Shown here piece by piece: positions 8,890-17,214 of a stretch of DNA of 64,000 bases. Made by a program: the position numbers and the translations under genes. Source of the stretch: JANXQZ01 sp038225555 (GTDB taxonomy: Bacteria > Acidobacteriota > Terriglobia > Bryobacterales > Bryobacteraceae). Within the stretch, counting starts at the first letter, position 1; each line of letters opens with the position of its first letter. Location of the stretch: the NCBI GenBank assembly GCA_038225555.1, contig JBBRRB010000003.1, positions 124,001-188,000 of the forward strand. Direction: 5' to 3'. Under the pieces are notes generated by a model. That model saw nothing but the letters and a program-made list of their open reading frames with translations, was not told the origin of the DNA and did no database searches.

Positions 8890-10533
8890 AGGTCTCTCCT
8901 CCGAACAGACCTTCCATATCTAGAATGAGCGCCACTCTCCCGTCGCCTAAGATAGCGCCGCCGGACACGCCCGCGATATGCTGCAGCGTAGGGCCGAGAC
9001 TCTTGATCACGGACCTCCTGCTTGCCCACCAGATCGTCCACCAGCAAACCAAGCGTGGTCTCATCGGTCTCCACGACAATCAGCCTGCACTCCGTCGGGT
9101 TTGTCGAGCGCGGTTTCACGTTGAACTTTTCGCATAATCTCACCATCGGCATCAAGCTGCCTGGGATCAGGGCCATCTCGCGCCGACCCTCCACGCTGGA
9201 GATCAGTCCTTCGGTCGGCCCGAGCAGTTCGCGCATAGCGTATATGGGGATGATGTAGCGTTCCGAACTGCAACCAATCCGTCGATGATGGCCAAAGTAA
9301 GCGGCACTCGAATGAAGAATGTCATCCCGCAACCCTTCTCCGACCGGATATCGATGCGGCCCCGCAGTTTCTGTTTGTGCTTGTGCTTGCGAAACCACAT
9401 CCATTCCGACGCCGCGTCCAGACACGTCCGTTACGTTCTCGGCGGTCGAGAAGCCCGGCTGAAAAATGAGCCCGAAGACCTCTTGATCTGCCGGTTCTGC
9501 GCCGTGCTTTGGCCAGGATTTCTCGCGGTCTAGCCCTCGGCCGTCATCCTCTACGTGAAGCAGGATGTGCCCTCCCTAGTTCCTTGCCCTCCGGCTAAGC
9601 TTTGCGGTTGCAGGCTTGCCCGCGCGCAGACGCCGTTCGGGAGACTCGATTCCGTGGTTGATCGAGTTGCGAACCATGTGCATGATGGGGTCGGCCAGTT
9701 CCTCGACGAGGTGGCGGTCGATTTCGGTTTCCTCGCCGATCGATTCGATCTCCACGAGCTTTCCGGCTTTCTTCGAGAGATCCCGCACCAGCCTGCTCAT
9801 CTCCTGAAACAGTTTCTTTACGGGGACCATCCGCATCGCCATGGCCGTCTTCTGAATCTGGCCGGTGATTTGGCTGAGTTGCGACAGCTTGCGACCCAAG
9901 CGCGCCTTTGATGCGCCAGCCAAATCCGGGTCATGTTGGATCAGCGACTGCAAGCACCATCTCCCCAACCATGTCGACCAGTAAATCGAGCTTGGCCGTA
10001 TCCACTTTGATCAGCTTGCTCTCAGCAGCCCCTGTCTGCGCTGCCGACCGCGTTCACGAGAGTTCCTGCAGCCCAACGCTGCCGTCAGGCTCCTCAGGCG
10101 CCACCCCGGACAGGGAACGGATGCGTTCAATCAGGCGTGCGTTGCTCGCCGATTAAGGCTCGATTCCAGTCAGCAGGCTGGATTCAATCGAGGAAACGCA
10201 CAGGCCAAGGTAGCCTTGCTGTCTAGAATTCGGTCGATCACCGCCCGGCGTGGTCGTCAGTTGCAGGTTTCTTGCCAGATCCAGGATTGTTTCTACTCGT
10301 GGGCCACCCTCCCACCGAGCCCAATTCCAAAAATCCCGCCAAACCCTTGATCGTGTGGAATCGCCGAAAAATGCAGTGAATCGCTTCTGCGTTGGCCGGA
10401 TCCTGTTCAAGGATCAGCATCTCCCGCTCGACCGTTGTCAGGTGCTCGCGAGACTCGAGGATAAATCCCCTACCAGTTCCGGGTCGCCAGCGAGCGAGTT
10501 GGAACTGCCACTGGCCTGAGTTTTACTTACCAT
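8886..10533 (-). pseudogene. cheA: Frameshifted chemotaxis histidine kinase cheA
   Basis: All main domains of CheA can be found in order but in changing frames. An ATG at 10533 opens the HPt domain (FRRFHTIKGLAGFLEL, with its phosphorylatable His) after an early shift. The dimerisation helices (ESKLIKVDTAKLDLLVDMVG) lie near 10030-9980, then PVKKLFQEMSRLVRDLS. The ATPase N box is DPIMHMVRNSINHGIES, the G1 box VEDDGRGLD and the G2 box SGRGVGMDVV. The CheW-like domain (IIPIYAMRELLG...TLGLLVDDLVGKQEV) ends near 8890. At least six indels and several stops separate the pieces. It is either a real pseudogene or a stretch of poor consensus sequence; the motifs themselves are well kept, which argues for recent damage. 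Confidence 0.85.
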
Positions 10534-10554
10534 TCCATGTCGATCCCGCCCGCT

Positions 10555-11073
10555 CTAGTGCAGAACCGATTCGAGTCCCCGCAACTCCTGCGTCGTCAAA
10601 ATCAGATTGATGTCGAGCAGGATTTTGACTTTGCCTTTAATCTTCGCCATTCCGATAAGGTAGTTTGCCGCAGGGCCGTCTCCAAAAGCTGGAACATCCT
10701 CAATGTCGCCCGATTGAAGCGTGAGCACCTCCGAAACCGCGTCGACGATGCTGCCAATCAGAAGCTTGGCGCCATCAGCTTCGATCTGGACCACGATGAT
10801 GCATGTGCGCGCCGTGTACTCCGCAGCAGGCAAGCCAAACTTCAGCCGAAGATCGATAACGGGAATCACTTTGCCCCTGAGATTGATTACTCCCTTTACG
10901 TAAGCGGGTGTCTGAGGCACGGCCGTAATCTCCTGCATGCCCATGATCTCGCGCACATGCAAAACCTCGATCGCAAACTCCTCTTTCACCAGCCGGAAAC
11001 CGAGATACTTGCCCGCCCGGCGATCCGTTTTCTGACCCGCCGTCTGAACGGCCCCATGATCCGAATGTTTCAT
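10555..11073 (-). CDS. cheW: Chemotaxis coupling protein CheW
   Basis: Scaffold that links chemoreceptors to CheA under the inner membrane. The 172-residue protein is a single intact CheW domain: YLGFRLVKEEFAIEVLHVRE near residue 24, GVINLRGKVIPVIDLRLKFG near residue 61, and the central strands of the SH3-like fold. An N-terminal tail of about 22 residues is polar. It starts 16 nt after the frame that cheX would use if unbroken and ends 21 nt before cheA, so the original order was cheY-cheX-cheW-cheA. It remains intact although its partner kinase is broken. Confidence 0.93.
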   Translation of the reverse strand: MKHSDHGAVQTAGQKTDRRAGKYLGFRLVKEEFAIEVLHVREIMGMQEITAVPQTPAYVKGVINLRGKVIPVIDLRLKFGLPAAEYTARTCIIVVQIEADGAKLLIGSIVDAVSEVLTLQSGDIEDVPAFGDGPAANYLIGMAKIKGKVKILLDINLILTTQELRGLESVLH

Positions 11074-11089
11074 TGTTAGTCCCGCTCGC

Positions 11090-11648
11090 TCACATTCGCA
11101 CTAAATGAGGGATCGGGAAGCCCGGTCGTACGGAGCGTCCAGCAGCCTCGCGGTTTGGAGCCAGGCAAAGCTGCACGTGCATGCACTCTTCCCCCCACTG
11201 GAAAGGCACCACGATCCACTTGTTGTTTCCGGCATTTCGAGTTTGAAAATTTGTTCCGAAAAATGACGGTTGGGACGGTTAGACCCATCGGGCCAAGACG
11301 CTGTTCGATCTCGGACTCTACGTTGCCGACAATCATGTTGGTGATTTCAGCCACCCCGTCAAGCACGTTTTCGTCTCTTGAGTCGCATTCATCCATTAGC
11401 AGCAGCGATGACAATCGGCACGCAAACGCGGCGCTGCACGAGAGGCTGTCGGTGCCCGTCCATTTCCCGGCCAGGCCCATGAGCGAAACGACGCCGGACG
11501 CCGCGGTAGTCGCGCTTCGTTTCACGAACGCCTCGGCAGGAACTATCTCCTGTCCCAGCATGGTGGAAAACGCGTCCCGAGTTGCCGTGGAATTGAATCC
11601 GACCATTTCGGCTTGTGACACACTATCGTTGATCTGTGCAGTGAGCAT
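11090..11648 (-). pseudogene. cheX: CheX-type chemotaxis phosphatase, frameshifted
   Basis: CheX dephosphorylates CheY-P. From the ATG at 11648 the frame reads normally through the family helix VLDGVAEITNMIVGNVESEI, which contains the E-x-x-N active-site motif, to TVPTVIF. The frame then slips near 11240-11260. The expected C-terminal strands (NKWIVVPFQW, MHVQLCLAP) continue in another frame and end at TGA 11090, while the uncorrected frame runs to a TAA at 11076. A TTG five codons upstream is an alternative start. Only the last strands are disturbed, so partial function is conceivable. Confidence 0.75.
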
Positions 11649-11665
11649 TTCAAGTTTGCCCAAGC

Positions 11666-12034
11666 CTAGAACAGGCCTGACAGCTTCTCCTTGATCTGCT
11701 CTGAAGTGAATGGCTTTCTGACATATCCGACGGCTCCCAATTCAACCGCCTCCAGGACCTTGTTCTGGCCGCTTTCGGTGCTGATCATCACGAAGGGCAA
11801 GTTCTTCCAGGCTTCCTCCGCCTTTACGCGGCTCAGCAATTCCAGGCCGTCCATTCTCGGCATGTTAATGTCCGAAAGAACCAAGCCAATCTTTTGCTTT
11901 TTCAAAGTTTCCAGCGCCTCAAGGCCGTCGCCGGCTTCGAAGACGGAACCAATCGGCATATCAGCCTGGCGCAGAACCCGTTGCAGAATCTTGCGGATGG
12001 CTGCGGAGTCATCTACGATCAACACATCTAGCAT
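11666..12034 (-). CDS. cheY: CheY-like response regulator
   Basis: Single-domain phospho-acceptor response regulator, 122 residues. Acidic pocket residues are in LIVDDSAAIR, the phosphorylated Asp in LVLSDINMPRMDG, the Thr/Ser switch in FVMISTES and the Lys in VRKPFTS. The start is set at the ATG preceded by GGGGGAAAGAG; a longer frame upstream adds 25 unsupported residues. It heads the chemotaxis cluster and is intact, so it could still be used by other histidine kinases of the cell. Confidence 0.9.
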   Translation of the reverse strand: MLDVLIVDDSAAIRKILQRVLRQADMPIGSVFEAGDGLEALETLKKQKIGLVLSDINMPRMDGLELLSRVKAEEAWKNLPFVMISTESGQNKVLEAVELGAVGYVRKPFTSEQIKEKLSGLF

Positions 12035-12130
12035 TCGCCACTCTTTCCCCCTGGTGCTCTTATCGGAGCAGGCGGACAAAATACGAGCGAATTCTGCAAG
12101 GACCTCCACTTTGGCGGCATACTTGAACCG

Positions 12131-12637
12131 ATGCCACTTTTCCGCAAGACCCAGGTTTGTTTCCTTGCCGCCGCCCTCGCGGCAACCGTCGGCTGCTCAC
12201 GGGTGAAGGGCGATGACGACCGCCAAATTCGAAAACTGGTGGACGACTTCGCTAGAGCCGAAAACAAGCGCGACGGTGGCGGCCTCGTCGAATTTTTTGC
12301 GGTTGACGGGGATGTCGTGGTTCAGAATGTGCGCCTTACGCGCGATCAGATTCCTAAGAGTCTGGTGCCGCTCCTTCCATGGAGCGAGACCGGTCCGGCC
12401 GTTTACCACGTTCAGCGTATCCGCGTTCTGCGTTCTGGGGCGGCCCTCGCCGATACCGAGCGCACTTACTTCACGTCCACCTTGATGCGGTCCAGTTCAT
12501 GCACCTTTATCTTGGTGAAGGAGAATAACCAATGGCGTATTGCTTCCTACCGCAACGCTGTTCTAGCCCCCGCCATCTCTAGAGACTCACCATTTGGTCT
12601 GTCCCGTCCTAAGCCTGAACTTCCTAAAGCACAATAG
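12131..12637 (+). CDS. SnoaL/DUF4440-like lipoprotein
   Basis: Predicted lipoprotein of 168 residues. The signal peptide ends in a lipobox with Cys near residue 22 (LAATVGC). The remainder looks like an NTF2/SnoaL-type alpha-beta cone: an N-terminal helix (IRKLVDDFARAENKRDGGGL) followed by strands ending in a lysine-rich hairpin, FILVKENNQWRIASYRNAVL. Such domains often act as binding or association modules; no catalytic residue is evident. It is divergent from the chemotaxis cluster and convergent with the PIG-L operon. Function unknown. Confidence 0.7.
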   Translation: MPLFRKTQVCFLAAALAATVGCSRVKGDDDRQIRKLVDDFARAENKRDGGGLVEFFAVDGDVVVQNVRLTRDQIPKSLVPLLPWSETGPAVYHVQRIRVLRSGAALADTERTYFTSTLMRSSSCTFILVKENNQWRIASYRNAVLAPAISRDSPFGLSRPKPELPKAQ

Positions 12638-12741
12638 AGAGTGCATCTTCTCGGAGCTGCACTTCGACCCGATACACGATCATAGTGGCTGCGGTCTTAT
12701 TTCCTCTCAATGTTCCCAAGGATTTTCCGTGTGCACCGCGA

Positions 12742-12864
12742 CTAGCGAGCCCACAGGCTGGACAACCAATACAGCGTGGCGATGAGAACGGCCAAGTAGC
12801 ACACCACCATGATGTAAACGTTCTTCCACGTTCCCAGAAATGGCGGCGGCTCCTTATCGTCCAT
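12742..12864 (-). CDS. 40-residue single-pass membrane peptide
   Basis: Small peptide starting MDDKEPPPFLGTWKNVY and continuing into one hydrophobic helix (roughly residues 18-38), ending WAR. Its ATG shares one base with the PIG-L deacetylase stop (TGATG), so it is translationally coupled to it. Comparable short peptides with a conserved proline-rich head and one helix accompany membrane transporters in related bacteria, as far as I recall, but no transporter lies next to it here. Role unknown. The tight coupling, clean helix and absence of any competing gene support it being real. Confidence 0.6.
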   Translation of the reverse strand: MDDKEPPPFLGTWKNVYIMVVCYLAVLIATLYWLSSLWAR

Positions 12865-15401
12865 CACAAGGTTTTGCCTGCGCTTAGCAGATTGGCAAAC
12901 ACCCGAAACGCGCCCGGCACGCCAGCCGGCAGTTCTCGAAACCAGGAAAAGGCGGTAAACACGTATGCGCCCTTGCCGTATTTCACGTACAGAGTGCCGC
13001 CCAGCATCGGCTTCTCGCCTGGATCGTGAGTCTCCAGAAGCGGAGTATAGCGCTTGTCCCAATCGGATGCGAAATACAACCCGCGCTCTTGCACCCAGCC
13101 CTCGAAGTCCTTCGGCTCGATTCCATTCGGCGACCGCAACAGCGGACTGTCGGGTGCAGGGTAGGCCACTGGCGCTTCTTCCACCGTTACGCGCTCGCGT
13201 CCGGTGGTGAGCGGATACGGTCCGATATGCTCGAGAATCTTAGGGTCGCCACCCATGAACCCGCCGCCCTCAGCCACGTTATATTGCACCACTACGGTCC
13301 CGCCTTGAATCGCGTAGTCCAGCAAGCGTTGCTCATTTGCCCTAAGGTCCGGACGCGTGTTGTACGCACGCACCCCGGTCACAATCGCATCGAACCTTGC
13401 CAGATCGGAGCGCGCCAAGTCCTCGGCCCTCAACAACGTGACTTCCGCGCCGATTTGCTTCAGGGCTTCGGGCACCTCGTCGCCCGCACCCATGACGTAG
13501 CCGATGCGAGTGGCGAGCGTGCGGATTTCAGCCCGCGCCAAGTCCGTAGTCGCTGGAGGAAACAGGGTCTGGGGAGGAATGTGAGGGTAGCTTAACACCA
13601 AGTTTCCAACAGAAATGGTCCGACCATCCACCTGAACGCTGGCCGTTAGAACGCCTCGCGCATCCTTAGAAGGGGGAGTCAGTTGAAACGGCACAACGGC
13701 TTCCTGCCCCGCTTCCGCCAAGCGGAATTCCTTGGACGTCGGCGTAACCGACCAGCCCGGGGGAGCCTTTAGACGCACTGTTCCCGATTGCCCCGCCGCA
13801 TTTGCCTTCACTTGAATTTCCACCGGCTTCGGGGCTGCGCTCGGAAAAACCATGGCCCGCATGGGCATCTCCACGGCGACCGGCGGTTCCACAACGATGG
13901 GCCGGGTGAGTTCCCCTTGCACCCGATCGATATAGCGATAAGTCGCCGGTCTGGCGAACTCCAATTCATGGTTTCCCATCCGAATGCGGAAGTGCGCTTC
14001 CAGCGCCGGTGGATCCTCTGCCATTCCGATGTCGAGCTGATTTGGGACCGTGTACGAAGCCCCCTGTTGGGGCAGCCTCAGCCAGTACGGCTGCGAATAA
14101 GGCTGATCGGAAGCGAAATTCGCGGTGAGCACGACCGTTTTCGGGACGTTGTGGGGCAGATCGGCCGACGGGGGCCTTGAAACTGGACACTCCGCAATTC
14201 CGTTTACCGATACCGATTCCAACTCCATCGGTAATCCCTCGCGGTTGAGCGCCGTCGCCGTCAGCTTGAGCGAACCGCCGGGCAGCACGGCGTATTTATC
14301 AGCGGTTGCCTCTAGCCAGAGACCCGAACAAAGTGCGATGGCATCTTTCAGTTCCCGGTGCTTTCGCTCGGCGATTGGATGGTGCAAAGCGGCGAGCAGA
14401 GTCTCGGCTTTGAGCAGTAGCGGGACGGCTCTCTCGGGATGCATTAAATCGAACGTCTTGCTTGCCTGCGCCAATAGATTGCTTATTTCGCCGGATCCGG
14501 GAATGCTGTCCCAAGTCGTGTCGATTCCGTCAAATAGATCCTTCTTCGCGGGCTCACCCAATACAGTCACGAGGAAGTTTTTTTGGGAGCCTTTTCGCTC
14601 CGGCGCGCCCATTCCTTGACTCTTGTGGAGGCTGCGGCTCATGCCCGCGATCTCGCCATAAGAGTGCCCGAGGACGGGATCATAGTCGCCTGGATCCATC
14701 TCGATCCGGTTCTGCAGCTTCTCGGCATCCTTCTCCTGCTCGCGGTTGAAGCTGAACACATTCCACATGAGACGAGTTGCTTGCCAGGGCTGAACCCACT
14801 TTAATTGTTCGGGAAACTTGGTTTTGTCGGCGGCTGCGCTGAAGGCCTCTTTCCCCAGAATGGCCGAGGCTTGATGCTGGCCGTGGCCGTCGCGCGGCGT
14901 ACCGGAGAAGCGCAATATGATTACGTCAGGGCGGAATCGCCGGATCACCCAAACCACGTCGCTCAGGATCTTGTCGTGGCCCCACTTCTCGAAAGTTTCC
15001 GTGGTGGTCTTGGTAAAGCCAAAGTCGATCGCTCTTGTGAAAAACTGCTCCGCCCCATCGATCCGACGTGCGGCAAGCAACTCCTGGGTGCGTATCACGC
15101 CGAGAGCATCGCCTTGTTCGGAACCGATCAGGTTCTGCCCGCCCTCGCCCCGGGTGAGAGATAGGTAGCCGGTGCGAAGCTTGCGCCCGCGAGCGAAGTA
15201 GGCTAGAAGAGCCGTGTTTTCATCATCGGGGTGGGCGGCGATCATCAGGACGCTGCCTGTAACGGCAAGCCGGTCCAAGGCGAGTTTCACCTCGGCGGCC
15301 CCAGAGATTTCCCGTTGCGCGCGAAGCTGGGGAAGAAAGCTGAACAGAACTAACGCAAGCATGAACTTGTAGCGGCTGCGGGGGACTATTGCAAATGGCA
15401 C
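12864..15401 (-). CDS. Secreted PIG-L family deacetylase with extra C-terminal domains
   Basis: Large secreted protein of 845 residues. The signal peptide is in residues 1-28, then the LmbE/PIG-L zinc hydrolase domain, with zinc ligands in AAHPDDENTALL (near 55) and in GHGQHQAS (near 180). PIG-L enzymes remove N-acetyl groups from amino sugars. The middle section (about 370-600) looks like a run of beta-sandwich modules, and the last 200 residues (YVMGAGDEVPEAL...ARSDLARFDAIVTGVRAYN) resemble a glutamine-amidotransferase-like fold. The architecture is common in Acidobacteria and Bacteroidetes; substrate unknown. The membrane peptide downstream is coupled to it. Confidence 0.85.
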   Translation of the reverse strand: MPFAIVPRSRYKFMLALVLFSFLPQLRAQREISGAAEVKLALDRLAVTGSVLMIAAHPDDENTALLAYFARGRKLRTGYLSLTRGEGGQNLIGSEQGDALGVIRTQELLAARRIDGAEQFFTRAIDFGFTKTTTETFEKWGHDKILSDVVWVIRRFRPDVIILRFSGTPRDGHGQHQASAILGKEAFSAAADKTKFPEQLKWVQPWQATRLMWNVFSFNREQEKDAEKLQNRIEMDPGDYDPVLGHSYGEIAGMSRSLHKSQGMGAPERKGSQKNFLVTVLGEPAKKDLFDGIDTTWDSIPGSGEISNLLAQASKTFDLMHPERAVPLLLKAETLLAALHHPIAERKHRELKDAIALCSGLWLEATADKYAVLPGGSLKLTATALNREGLPMELESVSVNGIAECPVSRPPSADLPHNVPKTVVLTANFASDQPYSQPYWLRLPQQGASYTVPNQLDIGMAEDPPALEAHFRIRMGNHELEFARPATYRYIDRVQGELTRPIVVEPPVAVEMPMRAMVFPSAAPKPVEIQVKANAAGQSGTVRLKAPPGWSVTPTSKEFRLAEAGQEAVVPFQLTPPSKDARGVLTASVQVDGRTISVGNLVLSYPHIPPQTLFPPATTDLARAEIRTLATRIGYVMGAGDEVPEALKQIGAEVTLLRAEDLARSDLARFDAIVTGVRAYNTRPDLRANEQRLLDYAIQGGTVVVQYNVAEGGGFMGGDPKILEHIGPYPLTTGRERVTVEEAPVAYPAPDSPLLRSPNGIEPKDFEGWVQERGLYFASDWDKRYTPLLETHDPGEKPMLGGTLYVKYGKGAYVFTAFSWFRELPAGVPGAFRVFANLLSAGKTL

Positions 15402-15481
15402 GTTGATTTCCCTATTTTACGTGATCCAGTTATGAAGTCCTGCGAGAAATAGTCGATGTTGTTCAGGTAGAGCGATATCGC

Positions 15482-16426
15482 ATGAAAACTGTACCGATGC
15501 TCGTTGGATTTGCGACCGTGGCGTTCTTAGCCGCGCAGGAAACGAGGACTTATACCGGGTCCAGCGTGGACGGCAGCGGGAATCGTGTTGACGGGCCCGC
15601 AATCACGGAGAGCCGATCCAAGGCGGCTTTTGAGCGCACCGAGAAGCAACAGTCGGTAAATGGCCGCATGGTGCCTCGCGAGCGGATCGAGGAGCGAGTG
15701 ATTCGAGATGACTCCACCGGCCGTGAGGTAGAGCGCATTGTTCAGAAGTTCGATGCAACGGGGAATCCCGGTCCTCTCGAGAAAACTCTAACTGAGGAAC
15801 GGAAGGTGGGTGACCGGCTCACGGTGAGCTCCACGGTGTATCGCGGGGATCTCAATGGCAACCTGCAGGTTTCTGAACGCTCCGTTATAGAAACGCTCAA
15901 GACCGGATCGGGCCAGCACTCGGATATTGTGATCGAGCGCCCGTCCATAAATGGTGCGATGGAGACAGTGGAAAGGAAGTCGGTTGAGAAGATGGTTTCG
16001 GGCGATCGTTATCAGGAGAACGCCACAACATTTCGAAGGGGGGCAAACGGGTTCTATCCAGCTTCGCGGATTGTGACTGACCATTCTCAAGCGAAGGGAG
16101 AAGCGACGGAAAGCTCGGCGGAGTATGGATCGAGTGGATCGGGCGCTCTTGAGCTTCAAGGTCAGACCGTTACACGGACCACTAAGCGGGCCGACGGGTC
16201 GGAGCTAAGCGTAGTCGACGTTTTCGGCCTGTCCACCCCCGGAACAGTACAGTCGCGAGACGCCGGACTTCAGTTGAAGGAGCGCGAGTTGGTGGATCGC
16301 AAGCCGGGCGCTGGCGGTTCCGTGGTGGAGACGGTCAGCCTGCAGCGCCCATCGGTGTCCGATCCCGGAGTGCTTGGACCGGCCAGGGTCGTATCTGAAA
16401 CGGTTTGCCGAGGTACGTGTAAGTAG
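15482..16426 (+). CDS. Secreted protein with degenerate hairpin repeats
   Basis: Not recognised. The 314-residue protein begins with a signal peptide ending near AAQ. The rest is very polar, lacks hydrophobic stretches and Cys except near the end (CRGTC), and consists of loosely repeated 25-40-residue units alternating Val/Glu/Arg strands with Gly/Asn turns: RGDLNGNLQVSERSV, ERPSINGAMETVERKSV, RRGANGFYPASR. This pattern suggests a beta-hairpin fibre or YD/RHS-like repeat. It is divergent from the PIG-L gene with an 80-nt intergenic region. A structural or surface role is likely; no enzymatic motif is visible. Confidence 0.55.
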   Translation: MKTVPMLVGFATVAFLAAQETRTYTGSSVDGSGNRVDGPAITESRSKAAFERTEKQQSVNGRMVPRERIEERVIRDDSTGREVERIVQKFDATGNPGPLEKTLTEERKVGDRLTVSSTVYRGDLNGNLQVSERSVIETLKTGSGQHSDIVIERPSINGAMETVERKSVEKMVSGDRYQENATTFRRGANGFYPASRIVTDHSQAKGEATESSAEYGSSGSGALELQGQTVTRTTKRADGSELSVVDVFGLSTPGTVQSRDAGLQLKERELVDRKPGAGGSVVETVSLQRPSVSDPGVLGPARVVSETVCRGTCK

Positions 16427-16428
16427 GC

Positions 16429-17205
16429 CTATTTTCCGGCCCAGCATGCTGGCCGCTTTTCGAGGAAGGCCGAGATGCCTTCCTGCGCGTCGTCGGCTAA
16501 GGCGTTCATGGTCATCACCTCTTTCGCATAGGCGTAAGCCTTGCTCTGCTCCAGCTCGATCTGGGCGTAATAGGCCTGCTTCCCGAGCCCGACGGTGAAG
16601 TTGCTCGCTCCAGCAATCTGGCTTGCTAAGGCGCGAGTCTCAGACTCCAACTCCGAGGCAGGGACAACACGGTTGATCAGTCCCCATTCCGCAGCCGTAT
16701 GAGCGTCGACCACCCTTCCAGTCAGCAGCATTTCGAGCGCCCGCTTGCGGCCAATCGCGCGGCTCAAAGCCACCATCGGGGTAGTGCAGAACAGGCCGAT
16801 CTTCACCCCGGGTGTGGAGAACGACGCGTCTTCACTCGCAATAGCCAGATCGCAACTTGCGACCAATTGGCAACCGGCCGCCGTTGCGATCCCTTGCACC
16901 TGCGCCACCACTGGTTGCGGGATCGATTGAATCGCGATCATGAGCTGTGTGCAGACATCGAAAATCCGCCTGTAGTCGGTTACGCTGCGGCCAACCATCT
17001 CGCCCAAATCGTGGCCGGAGCTGAACACCTTGCCGGTAGAAGCCAGGATCACCGTCCGAATAGACTGATCCGTCCCGAAAGCACCGAGGCAATCGAGTAC
17101 TTCCAACATCAACTCAAGGGAAAGCGCGTTGCGGCGCTGCGGGCGATTGAGTGTGATGACGCCAGTCCCGCCTTCGACGGATCGCAAGAGGTGCCGATAT
17201 TCCAT
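16429..17205 (-). CDS. Enoyl-CoA hydratase/isomerase (crotonase) family protein
   Basis: 258-residue crotonase-fold protein with the CoA-binding and oxyanion-hole segments STGKVFSSGHDL and ATAAGCQLVASCDLAIAS. Where active hydratases carry Pro-Glu after the second strand, this protein has STPGVKIGLFCTTP: the usual Glu is Gly. The earlier Glu (IASEDASF) is present. This resembles the ECHDC3-type subgroup rather than a classical beta-oxidation hydratase. It follows guaA by 9 nt, with no metabolic link evident. Confidence 0.82.
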   Translation of the reverse strand: MEYRHLLRSVEGGTGVITLNRPQRRNALSLELMLEVLDCLGAFGTDQSIRTVILASTGKVFSSGHDLGEMVGRSVTDYRRIFDVCTQLMIAIQSIPQPVVAQVQGIATAAGCQLVASCDLAIASEDASFSTPGVKIGLFCTTPMVALSRAIGRKRALEMLLTGRVVDAHTAAEWGLINRVVPASELESETRALASQIAGASNFTVGLGKQAYYAQIELEQSKAYAYAKEVMTMNALADDAQEGISAFLEKRPACWAGK

Positions 17206-17214
17206 GGCCTCAGC

